64,000 bases of DNA from NCBI GenBank assembly GCA_023105745.1, contig JALGQZ010000002.1:79749785-79813784 (forward strand), read 5' to 3'. The notes beneath the pieces are model-generated. The model ran no database searches. It worked only from the letters and a program-made list of their open reading frames with translations, and was not told the origin of the DNA. The number at the start of each line of letters is the position of its first letter. The first letter of the stretch is position 1. Shown one piece after another: positions 46,208 to 58,511 of the stretch. Both the position numbers and the translations under genes were made by a program. Source of the stretch: Austropuccinia psidii. Lineage: Eukaryota; Basidiomycota; Pucciniomycetes; Pucciniales; Sphaerophragmiaceae.

Positions 46208-48047
46208 TGTGAGCCTTAGAGGTAATTTCATATACCCAAAAGACCACAAATACAAAAATAACATATTAATATATATAAAATAAATTTATTTATATTATTA
46301 AAATAAAAATCAAAATATAAATATAAAATTATATTAAAAATAAAAAATTAATTACAATTTAAAAATAAAAAATACTTTAAAATTTTGTAAGTATAAAAGT
46401 ACATTTATACTTGGAAAAATTAAGTAAAAATGAAATTTTAACAAAATTGTGAAAAATTAAATAAATTTGGAAAAAAGTTAAATAAAAATTATTATAACTT
46501 TTTATCCAATAAATAAACATATAAGAATTATTTCACCATTGGATTCCTCATAAAAAATCAGGTGGGGTCACCTCTCAGTGAAATTCTTGTAACACAACTC
46601 TAAATAAGCTTAAATTAAGTTTTTAGTATTTTCAATACAAAAGTTTAAAATCCTCAAAACTTTAATTTAATTCACACCACATGTGGTGTTAACCATCAAT
46701 TTTTGTGGTAAAACTGAGGTGTTGTGTTTAGTTTAGAAGTTATGAGGAATTGAAATATTTTCAATTGAATTCAATTGAAATGTCAAAATGTGCGCATGTA
46801 TTACATAAGTGAGCTTTGATTTACGTATGAGGTGTCAATTATTACTGTATTGTACTGTACAATTAAATTGAATTACATATGTAAATTATAAGTATAATAC
46901 ATGATGAGGAATTAAAGGAAAAATAAATTGGAAAGATTAAATTTGGGGGGGAAAAGGAACTCCAGCTCTAAGGGGGAGCTAGACCCCCAAAATCCTTGCT
47001 GACAGGCGTGGGATGTCAAAATTCACGCAAAAGCTCATCACTTTTGGCCTGGAATTGAGTTACAGGGTCTGTGGACTCAATTGATGATGAGGTTTTGATA
47101 TCAACTGGGGTAGTTTTAGCTGTTGCCAAGAGGGTAAAACTACCCTTAATATAAAACAACCATAATAAAAACGGTTTTAACTGGTTTCTACGCCTCTTAC
47201 ACACATTCTGACGTGTTTTGAAGGCTCTAGACCTGGTATTGCTATAGTAATGGCTGATTTAAGGGTCTAAAATGGCTAAAAATGGCTAAAAATGGCTTAA
47301 ACCAGCCCTTTTTGGTCTAAACCTGGGTTCAATGATGCCATAATTGGCTTTTCTGTTGTCAGACTGTTTTTCACGACTGACAAGAGTAAAATTTACTTTT
47401 GGAGTAAGAGAATTGATGGCTATAAAAGAATGTCTTCTTTGCCCCACTTTTCTCTTCATGTTAGAATCTTTTCCTTTTATTAATTAGTTTAAACACTGTT
47501 AAACCAATCAATTAGAGATTCCAACCACCATTATTAAATCATTTTAATGTTTTTAACCACGTGAAAAAATCATTATAATCATTGTTTGTAACTCTTATAA
47601 TCATTTTTACCCCTGAACCACCCCAAAAGTGAATTAAAGCATCTTTCATCACTGTAAACTTTGTCACTTTGTTTCCAAATTCACTCTGGTCACTTTTGGG
47701 CGTGTTTTCTCTTTAATCTTCTTTTTAAAGACTTTGCTCTTTAATTAATTGCTTGCAGTTCTTTGCTCAATTAATTCCAATTGAAATTGCTCTTGAAGAA
47801 ATTTCTTTTGTAGCCTTAAAATATCTCTTGTAGAGTATTTTTTGGATAAATTTTTATTGTTGGTAAAAACAATAAATTTTTATAATATTATTGTTTTATA
47901 CTAATAAAGTTATAAACAATAAAATTGGCGTGTTTTCTCTTAAAAATAATATTCCATACTATTTTTAATTGATTTTTACCTTATACAAATTTTGAGGACA
48001 GGAAAAGTACTTGATATTTAATCAAAGTTTCATATCCACACCTTACA
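46208..48047 (+). repeat. 3' LTR of Gypsy copy B (1840 bp)
   Basis: TGTGAGCC...CCTTACA. Same length as the 5' LTR at 27867, with scattered substitutions. Confidence 0.97.
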
Positions 48048-48052
48048 GTATA
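48048..48052. repeat. Right target-site duplication of Gypsy copy B (GTATA)
   Basis: Matches 27862-27866. Confidence 0.95.
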
Positions 48053-48330
48053 CATTTAATGTGATGGATATCTTCTACAAGGATTGATGTATATTTGTGA
48101 TGTTATCATATCTAATAAGATTATATCTTCCTGGATATCAGAATAACTATCAGAGCTGAAAGCATTGATGAACTTCAGTGAGTTTAAAATCTGCAGAAAA
48201 GTTAGCCTTTGGAATGGTAAATAAACAAAATATCTATAGCAAATGCAATTTGAAATCAAATACTTTAATAAATGAGCAGTATTATCTGATTTTATGCAAG
48301 AGAAGGGAAGTTTTATGCAATTTAACATTC
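48048..48330 (-). pseudogene. Harbinger/PIF transposase pseudogene, 5' part
   Basis: The reverse strand reads FINAFSSDSYSDIQEDIILL, then DMITSQIYINPCRRYPSH, then TAA and MYT. This is the N-terminal region of Harbinger nucleases, which typically has an acidic stretch before a SxRYLxPR-like segment. When one GTATA and copy B are removed, the frame runs on at 27866 as INDLQTLSSENFCQPCRTTHE and then into the conserved LFGIS...YTQRVI block with no shift. The 5' limit is uncertain, and an intron near 48200 is possible. Confidence 0.7.
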
Positions 48331-48947
48331 CCTTACTGAGTTTTGTGTTGTAAAGATGTGCCTTTAAGTGAGGCTAAAGGCAGTATTTTAGTATCTAAAC
48401 ATGTGTTTTTGTACCTCAAAATACCAGACCTCTTGAGTTGTGGTATTGCCCAAATCTCAAAAAGTTAATGTGGGATTTAGAAAAAAAAACTTGGTATTTT
48501 GTGGGTGGGATTTGGTAAATTTGAGACCCCCTATTATTTCTTTTTCATGATAAATTTATTATTTATTTAATATTTATATAATTTTTAATTTTCAATATTT
48601 ACTTTTTTTAATGATAAATTTATTATTTGTTTAATATTTAATATTTAATTATTCATTTTTATTCTTTATTCCTTATATTGTTTTATTGTGCATCATTCTG
48701 CATCTGTGTTACACATATTCACTATTCTTTATCACTACATTAGGGTATGTAGCTGTTTATAACCTCTGAGTATGTGGCATTGTTGTTCCTTCTTATTTCT
48801 TCAAAAAATCAATTTTTTAAAATTTCGAAATTTTCTGAAGAGGCTTTCAATTAAATTTCACCCCAGCTGATTAATTAATTCATCATTCTAAAAGTTTATT
48901 TATCCATCCAGTCCAATCATCAAACTAATCCTTAAAAAAATAATTTA
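48331..48947. other. Non-coding AT-rich stretch
   Basis: No gene. Related words such as GTGGTATTGCCCAAATCTC and GGTATTTTGTGGGTGGGATT at about 48435-48520 hint at a weak inverted repeat, perhaps the Harbinger element's end. No matching end was found beyond 26870. Confidence 0.35.
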
Positions 48948-50935
48948 ATGGGAAAACCAACTCCCAACTTTGATTCAAGTGATCAGAAAGCAATTTCTCA
49001 ACGCTTTACAATATTACAATGATAATTTAATTCCTTCTTCCCCTTCTTTATCTTCAAATTCTTCTTGTTGTTTAAAAACTCATACTCATTCAAATTCAAT
49101 CACTTATCATAAAATCAATTTAAATAATTCAGATCAAAGCGTATTTCAACAAGTGGGTAGAATGCCAATCCTATTTGGCATACTAAAAGGTTATCAAACT
49201 GGCAAAGGTACAAGTAGAGTGGTCAAATTTAATATCATTCATTCATTCATTTTAATCAATTCTTCAAATTCTAAACTCCTATTTAATTGCATTTACTACT
49301 ATATTATGGTGCAGATTTAGTCAAATAATCTGTCAATTCATTATCAGGAAGAGTAGTCTCAAAGGTCGATAATGATATGATTGCTAAAATCAATAAATAC
49401 GCAGGCTCTGCCCTAGAGTGTTTAGGTCAATTGAGTAAAATTCAATCTCCTACTCCAAATCTTAATGTTCATCATCATCATCAACTTGATAATTCAAATA
49501 CTTTTAATCATCAAATTGATATCTATTACCATCATCTCAAATCTCATTCTCCGCATTCATCTTATTCTGATCACTCAATCCTTAATAATATCCTTTCAAG
49601 TCATTCAAATTTAAATACTCCATCAACTTTTAATAATCAAAATCTAATTCAAGCTAATGATCATGGTCTAAGTGGTTAGCAAAACATTTTGGTAGAAGCT
49701 TCTATGACCGCAGGTGAAATAGGTGCAGCTTCAAGTCAAGAAAGTATCAAAAGCTTGAAATATTACTTAGAGTGGTTACAGGTATCTATCATTATCTCCT
49801 TTTTTAAATATCAACTTTAAGCTTATTCAATTTGTATCAATTCAATTTGAAATTATGCAAAAGCTCAATTAGAACATCAAATCACACTCTTCAGAAATTT
49901 TATAGCTTCCTTAAACATCCCTCAAAATTCTTCTAAGTCTAACTTTATCTCAATCAATAAATCTAATAATCTACTTGACATTAAAAAAGAAATTATAGAA
50001 ACAATCTGAAAAGCCATCAATGTAGTATCAACATATGCAGGCGGCACCCTGCCTGATCAAGCTAAACAATTCATTAGAAATTAAATCTTAGGTTTACCTT
50101 TAATTTGGGCTTCAATCATTCAATCTCAAACTTGTAACACTTTCACTCAGAAAATTAATCATAATCTTTATCTTCATCTTCTTTCTTCTCAAAATCATCA
50201 AATAACATACTCATCATCCACTCAAATAGCTTCAGATCATATCTTAAGATTTTTTGTATAAAGCTTAGATAGGCTTCAATCACTCACAGGCCTCTTTGCT
50301 GAGCTCATAGAAAGAGCTGATGCATATGTACTTCCCTTTTTTTTCTTTCATAATTCTTTGTAAAAATTAACTTGATTAGAATTATAACCAATCTTTCATC
50401 ATATTTCTTTTTTTTTGTTTTTTTAGTTGATAAAAAGGTTAAGACTCATTGGTATTCAAAATTGAAATCAAAGAGAAAATTTAAAAAATCATTCAAAACT
50501 TTTATCCTTTAAAAATTCATTAGATAATCAATTCTTATCAACTGAATCATCTTCAAATCATTTAAAGTCATTCAATCCTCAAAATCTTCATTCAAGTCTA
50601 ATTTTCAATTCACCTGCTTTTCCTTTAGAATTCCATTCTCAGTATTCTATCAGAAGTAGAAGCTCTCTAACTTCAACGTGTGGTGAAACTAGTAATATCA
50701 ATCATGGTAAGTTTCATTTAAATCTTTAATCTCATTAAATATAATCAGAAATCACTCAAATAAAACTCTCAATCTCTTAAATCTAGTCCCTAATCATCAT
50801 CATCATCATCATCATTCTCAAAGTTTTAATTTAACCTTACCCATTTTCAGCCCTTGCATCTCAAGTCTCTCTAATCATTATCCAACTATAACCCCAAATC
50901 ACTCTCATTCAACTCCCCCCATTTCAAACTTAAAC
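48948..50935 (+). pseudogene. Opi1-like transcriptional regulator pseudogene with introns
   Basis: Opi1 proteins repress phospholipid synthesis genes and shuttle between ER membrane and nucleus. An ATG at 48948 (MGKPTPNF...) is followed by a shift to FLNALQYYND. Then come VGRMPILFGILKGYQTGKG with SRVVKF (about 49152-49232), an intron, YGADLVK* (about 49302), DNDMIAKINKYAGSALECLG (about 49367) and VEASMTAGEIGAASSQESI (about 49693). A further intron is followed by YAKAQLEHQITLFRNFIASL, INVVSTYAGGTLPDQAKQFI (about 50018), SLDRLQSLTGLFAELIERAD (about 50264), an intron at 50328-50426, and LIKRLRLIGIQN. Stops replace expected residues: ETI*KAI, RN*ILG, FV*SLD, IQN*NQ. A donor GTAAGT lies at 50707, and Ser/His-rich text follows. 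The C-terminal limit is uncertain. It is a decayed genomic duplicate of a host gene. Confidence 0.7.
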
Positions 50936-51715
50936 TCTATTTACCTTTGAATCACTTACACTTTGCTCTTATCCAGCTGATCTCCAGCTCACTACTTGTG
51001 GTTCATTAACTCTCAACCCTATTGAGTCCATTAAGCTCACTGAGGATAATAAAAATGCTTTTGATTGTGGATTCTGTCAATTATGATCTGTTACTGAGGA
51101 AGAAGAGTATCAAATTAGCCCCCAAACCATCACAATCTTCCGTCCCAACCAATACACATTGAACATGAACTTCCTAAACAACATCCACCCTATCACTCAT
51201 ACAATTCAGTCACACTTCATCAAGCTTATCCATCTCCCCTTACAATTATGAACCTCATCCCAAATACTCATCAGACTCAGCTGATCATTGATGATGGCTT
51301 CCAAGCTAATTCCTCTGGTCCATCTCAAGACTATGATGATCTTGGTGCATCATTACAGTTTTTTTAGAAATAGAGGTACCAAGGGATCCCAATTTTAAGG
51401 GTATTTAGAGGGATTGGGTGTACATTAAGACATGAGGTAGACTTTGAATTAAGTGCAGATTCAATTGATGATGTCAGCTTTGTTTTCTAATTTGAGACAT
51501 TCATTTAATAAATAAATAATATAGAGTTTTTTTAAAGCTAAATTTGAGCTTATTATTCTGGGTAAAGATGGACAATTTATGACATATTTCAACAAATAGT
51601 TTCTTAATCAGCACAGTGGTAAAATGATTTTTATCTCCACAAAACCATTTTTTCACATAAACAATTTTCCTTTTGTTTTGAGAAAACTTTCCTTATGCAA
51701 ATAATATTCTGGAAG
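50936..51715. other. Possible decayed 3' part of the Opi1-like gene, then non-coding
   Basis: Fragments such as CSYPADLQLTTCGSLTLNPI and DNKNAFDCGFCQL (about 50965-51085) and EEEEYQISPQTITIFRPNQY read as protein but match nothing I know. They may be the last exons of the Opi1-like pseudogene or another fragment. Beyond 51350 no gene is seen. Confidence 0.35.
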
Positions 51716-51833
51716 CCCTCAGTGGACTTGGCCAAAGCAGGGTGTTGCTTAAGACTTTGCCTCTATATGTGGTTGCACATGCATATAGATGGCTTGAGGC
51801 TGTAGCACCCTGTGGCAACTGATAAATTGAGGG
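51716..51833. repeat. Imperfect hairpin of about 118 bp
   Basis: The left arm begins CCCTCAGT and contains GCAGGGTG. The right arm contains CACCCTGTGGC and ends TTGAGGG. The inner stem pairs CTATATGTG with CACATGCATATAG around a short loop. It could be a fold-back element or a decayed MITE. Confidence 0.45.
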
Positions 51834-51860
51834 CTCAGGTCAAAAGATCCACAAAAGAGG

Positions 51861-53717
51861 TGTGAGCCTTGAGGTATATTTTACATACCCAAATAGGCCA
51901 CAATTATCTTAAAAATAAATTCTGAACTATGCATAACCCATAAGTCATGCATATATTCAAAACTCATCTTTTTTTGATTTCAGGAAAGATGAATAAATTT
52001 TTATTGAGTAATTGAATCCATGTATCTAAGGCAAGCTTTGGATTCTACACAAAATTCCACCTAGGGTAGCTCCATGGAGTGAATAAGCTCAAATCAACTC
52101 TTTGAGGTGGAAATATGGAAAATACTTCAATACCACATACAAGATCTGTGGAAAATTTTGTTTTTCTCAATTTCATGCCAAAATAATGGGAATTTGAGAA
52201 ATCCCATGTCACATATACACTAAGAATAGTGCTATGCATATTTGTGGCACTTAATATTATGGTATTCTTACATGCACTTTAAGTAAAATTTCAATTTTGA
52301 TGTGAAAAATAGTCAAGGGGGACAAAAGACATCAAAGAGAGCCAGGGTACCCAACTTCTGAGGCCTCTGAGGTATGTAAAGCACCAAATATTTGATCCAT
52401 GGCTGATCTTGGCCCAATTAGTAAACTAAAACCTTTTGGGAACTTGGTTACCATGTCACAACTTCAGTAAATCATAAGTAAATAGCAAATAACTTGCTAT
52501 TTTGACGTGCCAAGGAGGTAAAGAGAAACTTATACTCCTGTAACCATGTCAATTCTCAATGAATTTCCATGGATAAGCACCAAAGGAGTAATGAAAACCT
52601 TTTTTAAACTAATATCCATTGATTTGCCTCATAGAAACCAGCCACATACTGCCATTTGAAATTCTACGTACAAATGAGGTAAAAACTTCAAAAATTCATT
52701 AAAAATAAAATTGTTAATGAATATTTCTGAAACTTTCAGAAGCAATTAATAGCTGTATAATTCATATAAGAACCAAAATAAATATACTTTTATAATTCAA
52801 ATTAAAAGTTTTACTTACAGTCCATTTTTGATGATTCCACATGAAACACAGAATATTTAAAAATCTACAGAAAATACATTCTGTGATGAAATTTCCAATA
52901 ACATTTATAACTTTGAGAAATCAATTATTATTTTGGAATAAAAGAATATTTAAAGTTGTTACTCCTTTTATTCTCAACCATAAATGGGATGGTAGTCACA
53001 TAAAAGCCTCAATTAAGTAAGTATGATAATCTTACGTGACAACAGATGATGCAATCAATAATCCAAAAAGGTTCATTGTTTCCTCACCCACTTTTTTTCA
53101 GTTTTCTCAATTGAATTCCTCTGTGAGCTGTCTTAGAATTAAAAGAGGCCTCCTCTTGCTGTTTTTTCCAAAATCGTCACATTATTCCATTATACCATTA
53201 TTATCAACAAGTAAGTATTATTTAAAGTTATTTTCTAAGTGTTTTATTCTTTCAGAATCAAACATAAAGAAATGATATTATAGAAGTCAACTATATATTG
53301 CTTTAATACTGTTATATATCCATGTTTGATCTTTTAAATCCACAATTACCCATCAAATTCCTCTACTATTATTATTCAACAAAATTATTTGGAGTATTAG
53401 TGAGTGATTTATCTTAATTCTTAAATTTTTTCCCTAGTAATAGTTATCTTCAAGAATTATCTTTATAATTATTCTCGTAAAAGATAATCATATATTAAAA
53501 TAATTTTATTATTAAATTCTTCTTGTAATTGATTCTTGTAGAAAATTAATGCTTACTGTTATAATCGCTAGTAGTGTATAACAAGTAAAAGAAATAATTA
53601 ATTATTTATTTATTTAATTGTAGTTATAATAATTTTCATTATTATATTTCATAGAAGCAGTCATAGTAATTTTTATTAATAGTAATATTATCAACATTTT
53701 CATAGACACATCTTACA
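51861..53717 (+). repeat. Solo LTR of a related Gypsy family (1857 bp) with TSD AGAGG
   Basis: Begins TGTGAGCCTTGAGGTATA and ends AGACACATCTTACA. Ends and length resemble the copy A-D LTRs but the body is strongly diverged. AGAGG lies at 51856-51860 and 53718-53722. One LTR between perfect duplications is the product of recombination between the two LTRs of one element. Confidence 0.9.
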
Positions 53718-53722
53718 AGAGG

Positions 53723-53891
53723 AGCTGTCCAGGGAAATATGGCCAGTGCCTCTTTTTAAAGCATTTGGCACAATAAAGAGTTAAACACCACTATAACATT
53801 AGATGAAGTAAAAATGTTAAACAAATACATTTTCTTTGCGCTTTTAGTAATCATATTACTTTATATATTTTTCAATTCATGGTGGGGGCCC
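53723..53891. other. Spacer between two solo LTRs
   Basis: About 170 bases of unique-looking AT-rich sequence. No gene. Confidence 0.4.
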
Positions 53892-55725
53892 TGTAAGGTG
53901 TGGATATGAAATTTTGATTAAAAATCAAGTACCTTTCCTGTCCTCAAAATTTGTATAAGGTAAAAATCAATTAAAAATAATAAGAAATATTATTTTTAAG
54001 AGAAAACACACCAATTTTTTTTTATAACTTTATTAGTATAAAAAAATAATATTATAAAGATTTATTGTTTTACCAACAATAAAAATTTATCTAAAAATAC
54101 TCTACAAGAGATATTTAAGGCTACAAAAGAAATTTCTTCAAGAGCAATTTCAATTGGAATTAATTGAGCAGAGAGCTGCAAGCAATTAATTAAAGAAAAA
54201 AATCTTTAAAAACAATATTAAAGAGAAAACACGTTCAAAAGTGACCAGAGTGGATTTGGAAACAAAGTGACAAAGTTAACAGTGATGAAAGATGCTTTAA
54301 TTTACTTTTGGGGTGGTTCAGGGGTGAAAATGATTATAAGAGTTACAAACAATGATTATAATGATTTTTTCACGTGGTTAAAAGGATTAAAATGATTTAA
54401 AATTGGTGGTTGGAATCTTTAATTGATTGGTTTAACAGTGTTTAAACTAATTATAAAAGGAAAAGATTCTAACATGAAGAGAAAAGTGGGGCAAAGAAGA
54501 CATTCTTTTATAGCCATCAATTTTCTTACTCCAAAAGTAAATTTTACTCTCGTCAGTCGTGAAAAACAGTCTGACAACAGAAAAGCCAATTATGGAATCA
54601 TTTAACCCTGGTTTAGACCCAAAAAGGGCTGGTTTAAGCCAATTTTAGCCAATTTTAGTCAGTTTAGACCCTTAAATTAGCCATTACTATAGAAATACCT
54701 GGTCTAGAGCGTTCAAAACACGTCAGAATATGTGTAAGAGGCGTAGAAGCCAGTTGAAACTGTTTTTACTAACATTGCTTTAACTTAAGGGTAGTTTTAC
54801 CCTCTTGGCAGCAGTTAAAACCACCCTGGTTGGTATCAAAACCTCATCATCAATTGAGTCACAGACTCTGTGACTCAATTCCAGGCCAAAAGTGATGAAC
54901 TTTTGCGTGAATTTTGACATATCACACCTGTCAGCAAGGACTTTGGGGGTCTGGCTCCCCCTTAGAGCTAGAGTTCCTTTTCCCCCCCAATTTTAATCTT
55001 TCCGATTTCTTTTTTCCTTTAATTCCTCATCATGTATTATACTTGTAATTTACATATGTGATTCAATTGAGTTGTACAGTACAATACAGTAATAATTGAT
55101 ACCTTATATGTAAATCAAAGTTCACTTATGTAATAGACGTGCACATTTTGACATTTCAATTGAATTCAATTGAAAATACTTCAATTCCTCATAACTTCTA
55201 AACTAAACACAACACCTCAATTTTAACACAAAAATTGATTGTTAACACCACATGTGGTGTGAATTAAATTAAAGTTTTGAGGATTTTCAATTTTTGTATT
55301 GAAAATACTAAAAACTTAATTTAAGCTTATTTAGAGTTGAGTTACAGAAATTTCATCCAGAGGTGACCCCACTTTATTTTTTATGAGGAATCCAATGGTG
55401 TAATAATTTCTTTATGTTTATTTATTGGATAAAAAGTTTCAATATACCTTATATAACTTTTTACCAAAAATATTTTAATTTCACAATTTTTATGAAAAAT
55501 TCACTTTTACTTAACTTTTACAAGTAAAAATATAATTTCATAATTTTAAATTTTATTGTAATTTTATTTTTCAATTATAATTAAATTTTGATTTTTAAGT
55601 ATAAATTTGTATGTATATTTCAACTTTTATTTTTATAATGTAAATAAATTTATTTTATATATCTTTGTGTCTTAATTCAGTTTTTGTGGTCTTTTGGGTA
55701 TATGAAAATACCTCTAAGGCTCACA
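53892..55725 (-). repeat. Solo LTR of the copy B/C family (1834 bp) with TSD GGCCC
   Basis: The plus strand reads TGTAAGGTGTGGATATG...AGGCTCACA, an inverted LTR close to those of B and C. GGCCC flanks it at 53887-53891 and 55726-55730. It is a recombined remnant of a former full element. The joined target forms an imperfect palindrome. Confidence 0.95.
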
Positions 55726-55730
55726 GGCCC

Positions 55731-57047
55731 ACACCATGACTTTTTTTTGTATTTCTTAAAAATTGTGAGCTTTAGGGGAATAGCTGCGCAATTTTTGTAA
55801 ATCAGAAATATATAATCAATATCTATTAAATGAATTAATAAATCACAAATAACAGCTAAATATTGAATCATTGATGGATAAATAAATCAAAAAGAAACTT
55901 TGACTTATTTATTATAAGTCATAAATAAAGAAAGAATCACCAAATAATCAGAAGTTTGCTAATAAACAAGTAAGTAATTAAAAAATTCCATAAAAAAGTA
56001 TCAAATTTATAAGTAATATTCAATCATAAATAATGAATAATAAGAAATAAAGAATAAACACTTAAAAATCAATAATATATGGTATATAATAAATTAATAA
56101 GATAATTAATTAAAAATAGATAAATAATACATCAAGAATGAAGAGATAATAAATTATTAATCAATAAATTACAAATTATAAATAAATAATAAAATAAATA
56201 AGCTAATGACTAATAACAAATAGTTTTAAATACAAATAAACTATAACCTATAAATAATAAATAAATAAGGAAAACCAAAAACAGAAAATTAACCAATAAA
56301 TGATAAAAAACAAAGAAATAATCAAAAAAGTAAAAAAAATAGAAGGTAAGTAATAAATAATAATAAAAGATGAAAAATTCATTTTAATTAAGCTGAACCA
56401 ATTCTAATTAGTTCTAATCAGTTTTAATTACTCTTCATCAGCTTTAATCTCATTAAATTCCGAATAATTTTGATGATTTTTGATTTATTTTATTTTATTT
56501 TATTTTATTCAGCTTTATGCCTTTTTTTAATTATAATCTTAATTAAGATTGATTCATTGTCTAGAATTTTTAATGAATATAAATTCTTAATTAAGTTTAA
56601 CCAACTTTGATTAACTAATTTCAACAAATCTCAGAAAGTTTTATATAGTTTGACTTAATTTGAATGATTTTAAATTTCTTATCTGTAATTTAAATTATTT
56701 TGAATTAATTATAGTAATGAATTCATAAATAATAAGTAAATAAATAAATAAATTCGGTTATATTCAAGTTCATTATTTACTTATAATTCATAGGTTGGAT
56801 AAATAAGTTATTATGAAAATATAAATCAATAATAAAATGGAATAAAAAACACTTAATCCAAAAATAATATAATAAGTCCAAATAAAAAACACATAATTAA
56901 TAAAGAAATAAATCACAAAACATCACTATAAAACTAAAAATAACCAATACAAATATAAATAAATAATAAAATGAGATAACAAACAATTAACACATAAATA
57001 ATTAAAAATCAAGAAATAAACAATAAGAACCCAGAAACCCAAAAACC
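55731..57047. other. Very AT-rich low-complexity DNA
   Basis: Dominated by AATAAATAA-type words. No gene on either strand. Confidence 0.6.
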
Positions 57048-57340
57048 CAAAAATAAAAAAATAAAAAAATAAAAAAATAAAAAAATAGAAAAATAAAAAA
57101 ATAAAAAAATAAAAAAATAAAAAAATAAAAAAATAAAAAAATAAAAAAATAAAAAAATAAAAAAATAAAAAAATAAAAAAATAAAAAAATAAAAAAATAA
57201 AAAAATAAAAAAATAAAAAAATAAAAAAATAAAAAAATAAAAAAATAAAAAAATAAAAAAATAAAAAAATAAAAAAATAAAAAAATAAAAAAATAAAAAA
57301 ATAAAAAAATAAAAAAATAAAAAAATAAAAAAGTAAAAAA
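57048..57340. repeat. Microsatellite (AAAAAAT)n, 7-bp unit
   Basis: About 40 nearly perfect units with a few G substitutions (AAAAAATAG and, at the right end, AAGTAAAAAAGT). The long reverse-strand open frame across it (57009-57389, FFYFFIFL repeats) arises because seven bases are not a multiple of three, and it is not a gene. Confidence 0.95.
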
Positions 57341-58511
57341 GTAAAAAGGAAGTAACTAATAAATAAATGAATAAATAATAACTAAACACTAAATGAATGA
57401 AATATCAATAATAAATAGTCAATTAATCATTATCAAATCATTCAATTATAATACTGATTCATCAGTAAGATATATTCAAATTCATCCATCTTTTGTAATT
57501 GATAAGTGCAATGAATGAGTCATCATAGAAACATGAATAAACTATCAACCCTTCAATAATAATAAAAAAAAATGAAAAATAAAAAAACCATAATAAACAT
57601 AATAGCAATAATACAAATGAGTTGTTATTGTATTAGGAAAATGTTTCTTCATATAATGGAGTATTTATTGGATTTATTTTGTTTGAATCATAAGTTGTTT
57701 TGAGTATACCTTGTGTTAATTTTTTTAGTACTTGATGTTTGAGTTATTTTTCTTGGCGGTATGATTTCTAATTTAATATTAATTTTATATTATTTTGAAT
57801 TTTTATGACATATCTACCTGATTGTTTTTAATTTTCTTTTTCTTTTGCTTATATTTTTGTTGCAAATTCATTTAAGTATATTTTATTACTATTTTTATTT
57901 TATTTCATCTTCATTATACTTTTTACTTTATTCCTATTTATATTTTTATTCAGAATTTCATTTGAATTGGAATTCAATTCCATCATACATTTATTTCATT
58001 TGTATTTTATTCTTAATTACTTTTTTCTTTATTCTTCTTTTCTTTTGATTATATTATATTTTTTAATTTGGATATTTCACTTTATATATGTCAACCTTAC
58101 ACGATAAAATTAACTATTATTATCAGGGAAATTAAATAATTCAATGAATTATTATTATCATGTTTATTTTGTCGTTAAGTGTATAATTCTTTTACATTTT
58201 TGTTCTTTTGTTTTGCTTTTATTCTTTCTTCCTTGTATTTTGTTTTATTTAAATATCCAAATAAGTAAATAATAAGTAAGTAAAAGATAAAAAATAAACA
58301 AATTATTGTTAAATTATTCAGTTTTAATAGTGATCTATCAATCAGTTATATTAAATCTCATGAAAATTGGTGCATAATTTATAAATTTTCAAATTAAATA
58401 CATTCCAACCCTAATTATTTTAACTGGCTTGGCCATGATTAATCTGGTTTTCATTCACTCTCTTTCAATGAATATCAATTTTAACTAAAACGTCTTTATA
58501 TAATACTCAAT
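57341..58511. other. AT-rich low-complexity DNA
   Basis: T-rich and A-rich stretches, no gene recognised. The short frame 57845-58048 is hydrophobic only because of its T content. Confidence 0.5.

Larger units (their letters stand above)
27867..48047 (+). mobile_element. Ty3/Gypsy chromovirus copy B, complete but split by copy C
   Basis: It has two LTRs of 1840 bp, TSD GTATA, a primer site, ORF1, ORF2 and a polypurine tract. Without the nested copy C and its duplicated CAGAT the element is 10,101 bp. Copy C lies inside the capsid-coding part of ORF2. The ORF2 halves rejoin in frame, so B could still encode ORF2 when C landed. The two B LTRs differ at roughly two dozen or more sites by eye, against about four for C, in agreement with the nesting order. 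B sits inside the Harbinger pseudogene. Confidence 0.97.

Noticed and set aside
48420..48530. Terminal inverted repeat of the Harbinger element
   Set aside because: The words are only loosely inverted, and no partner was found on the far side near 26.7-26.9 kb.
57009..57389. Reverse-strand open frame of 126 codons, FFYFFIFL repeats, looking like a membrane protein
   Set aside because: It is a translation of the 7-bp microsatellite and not a gene.
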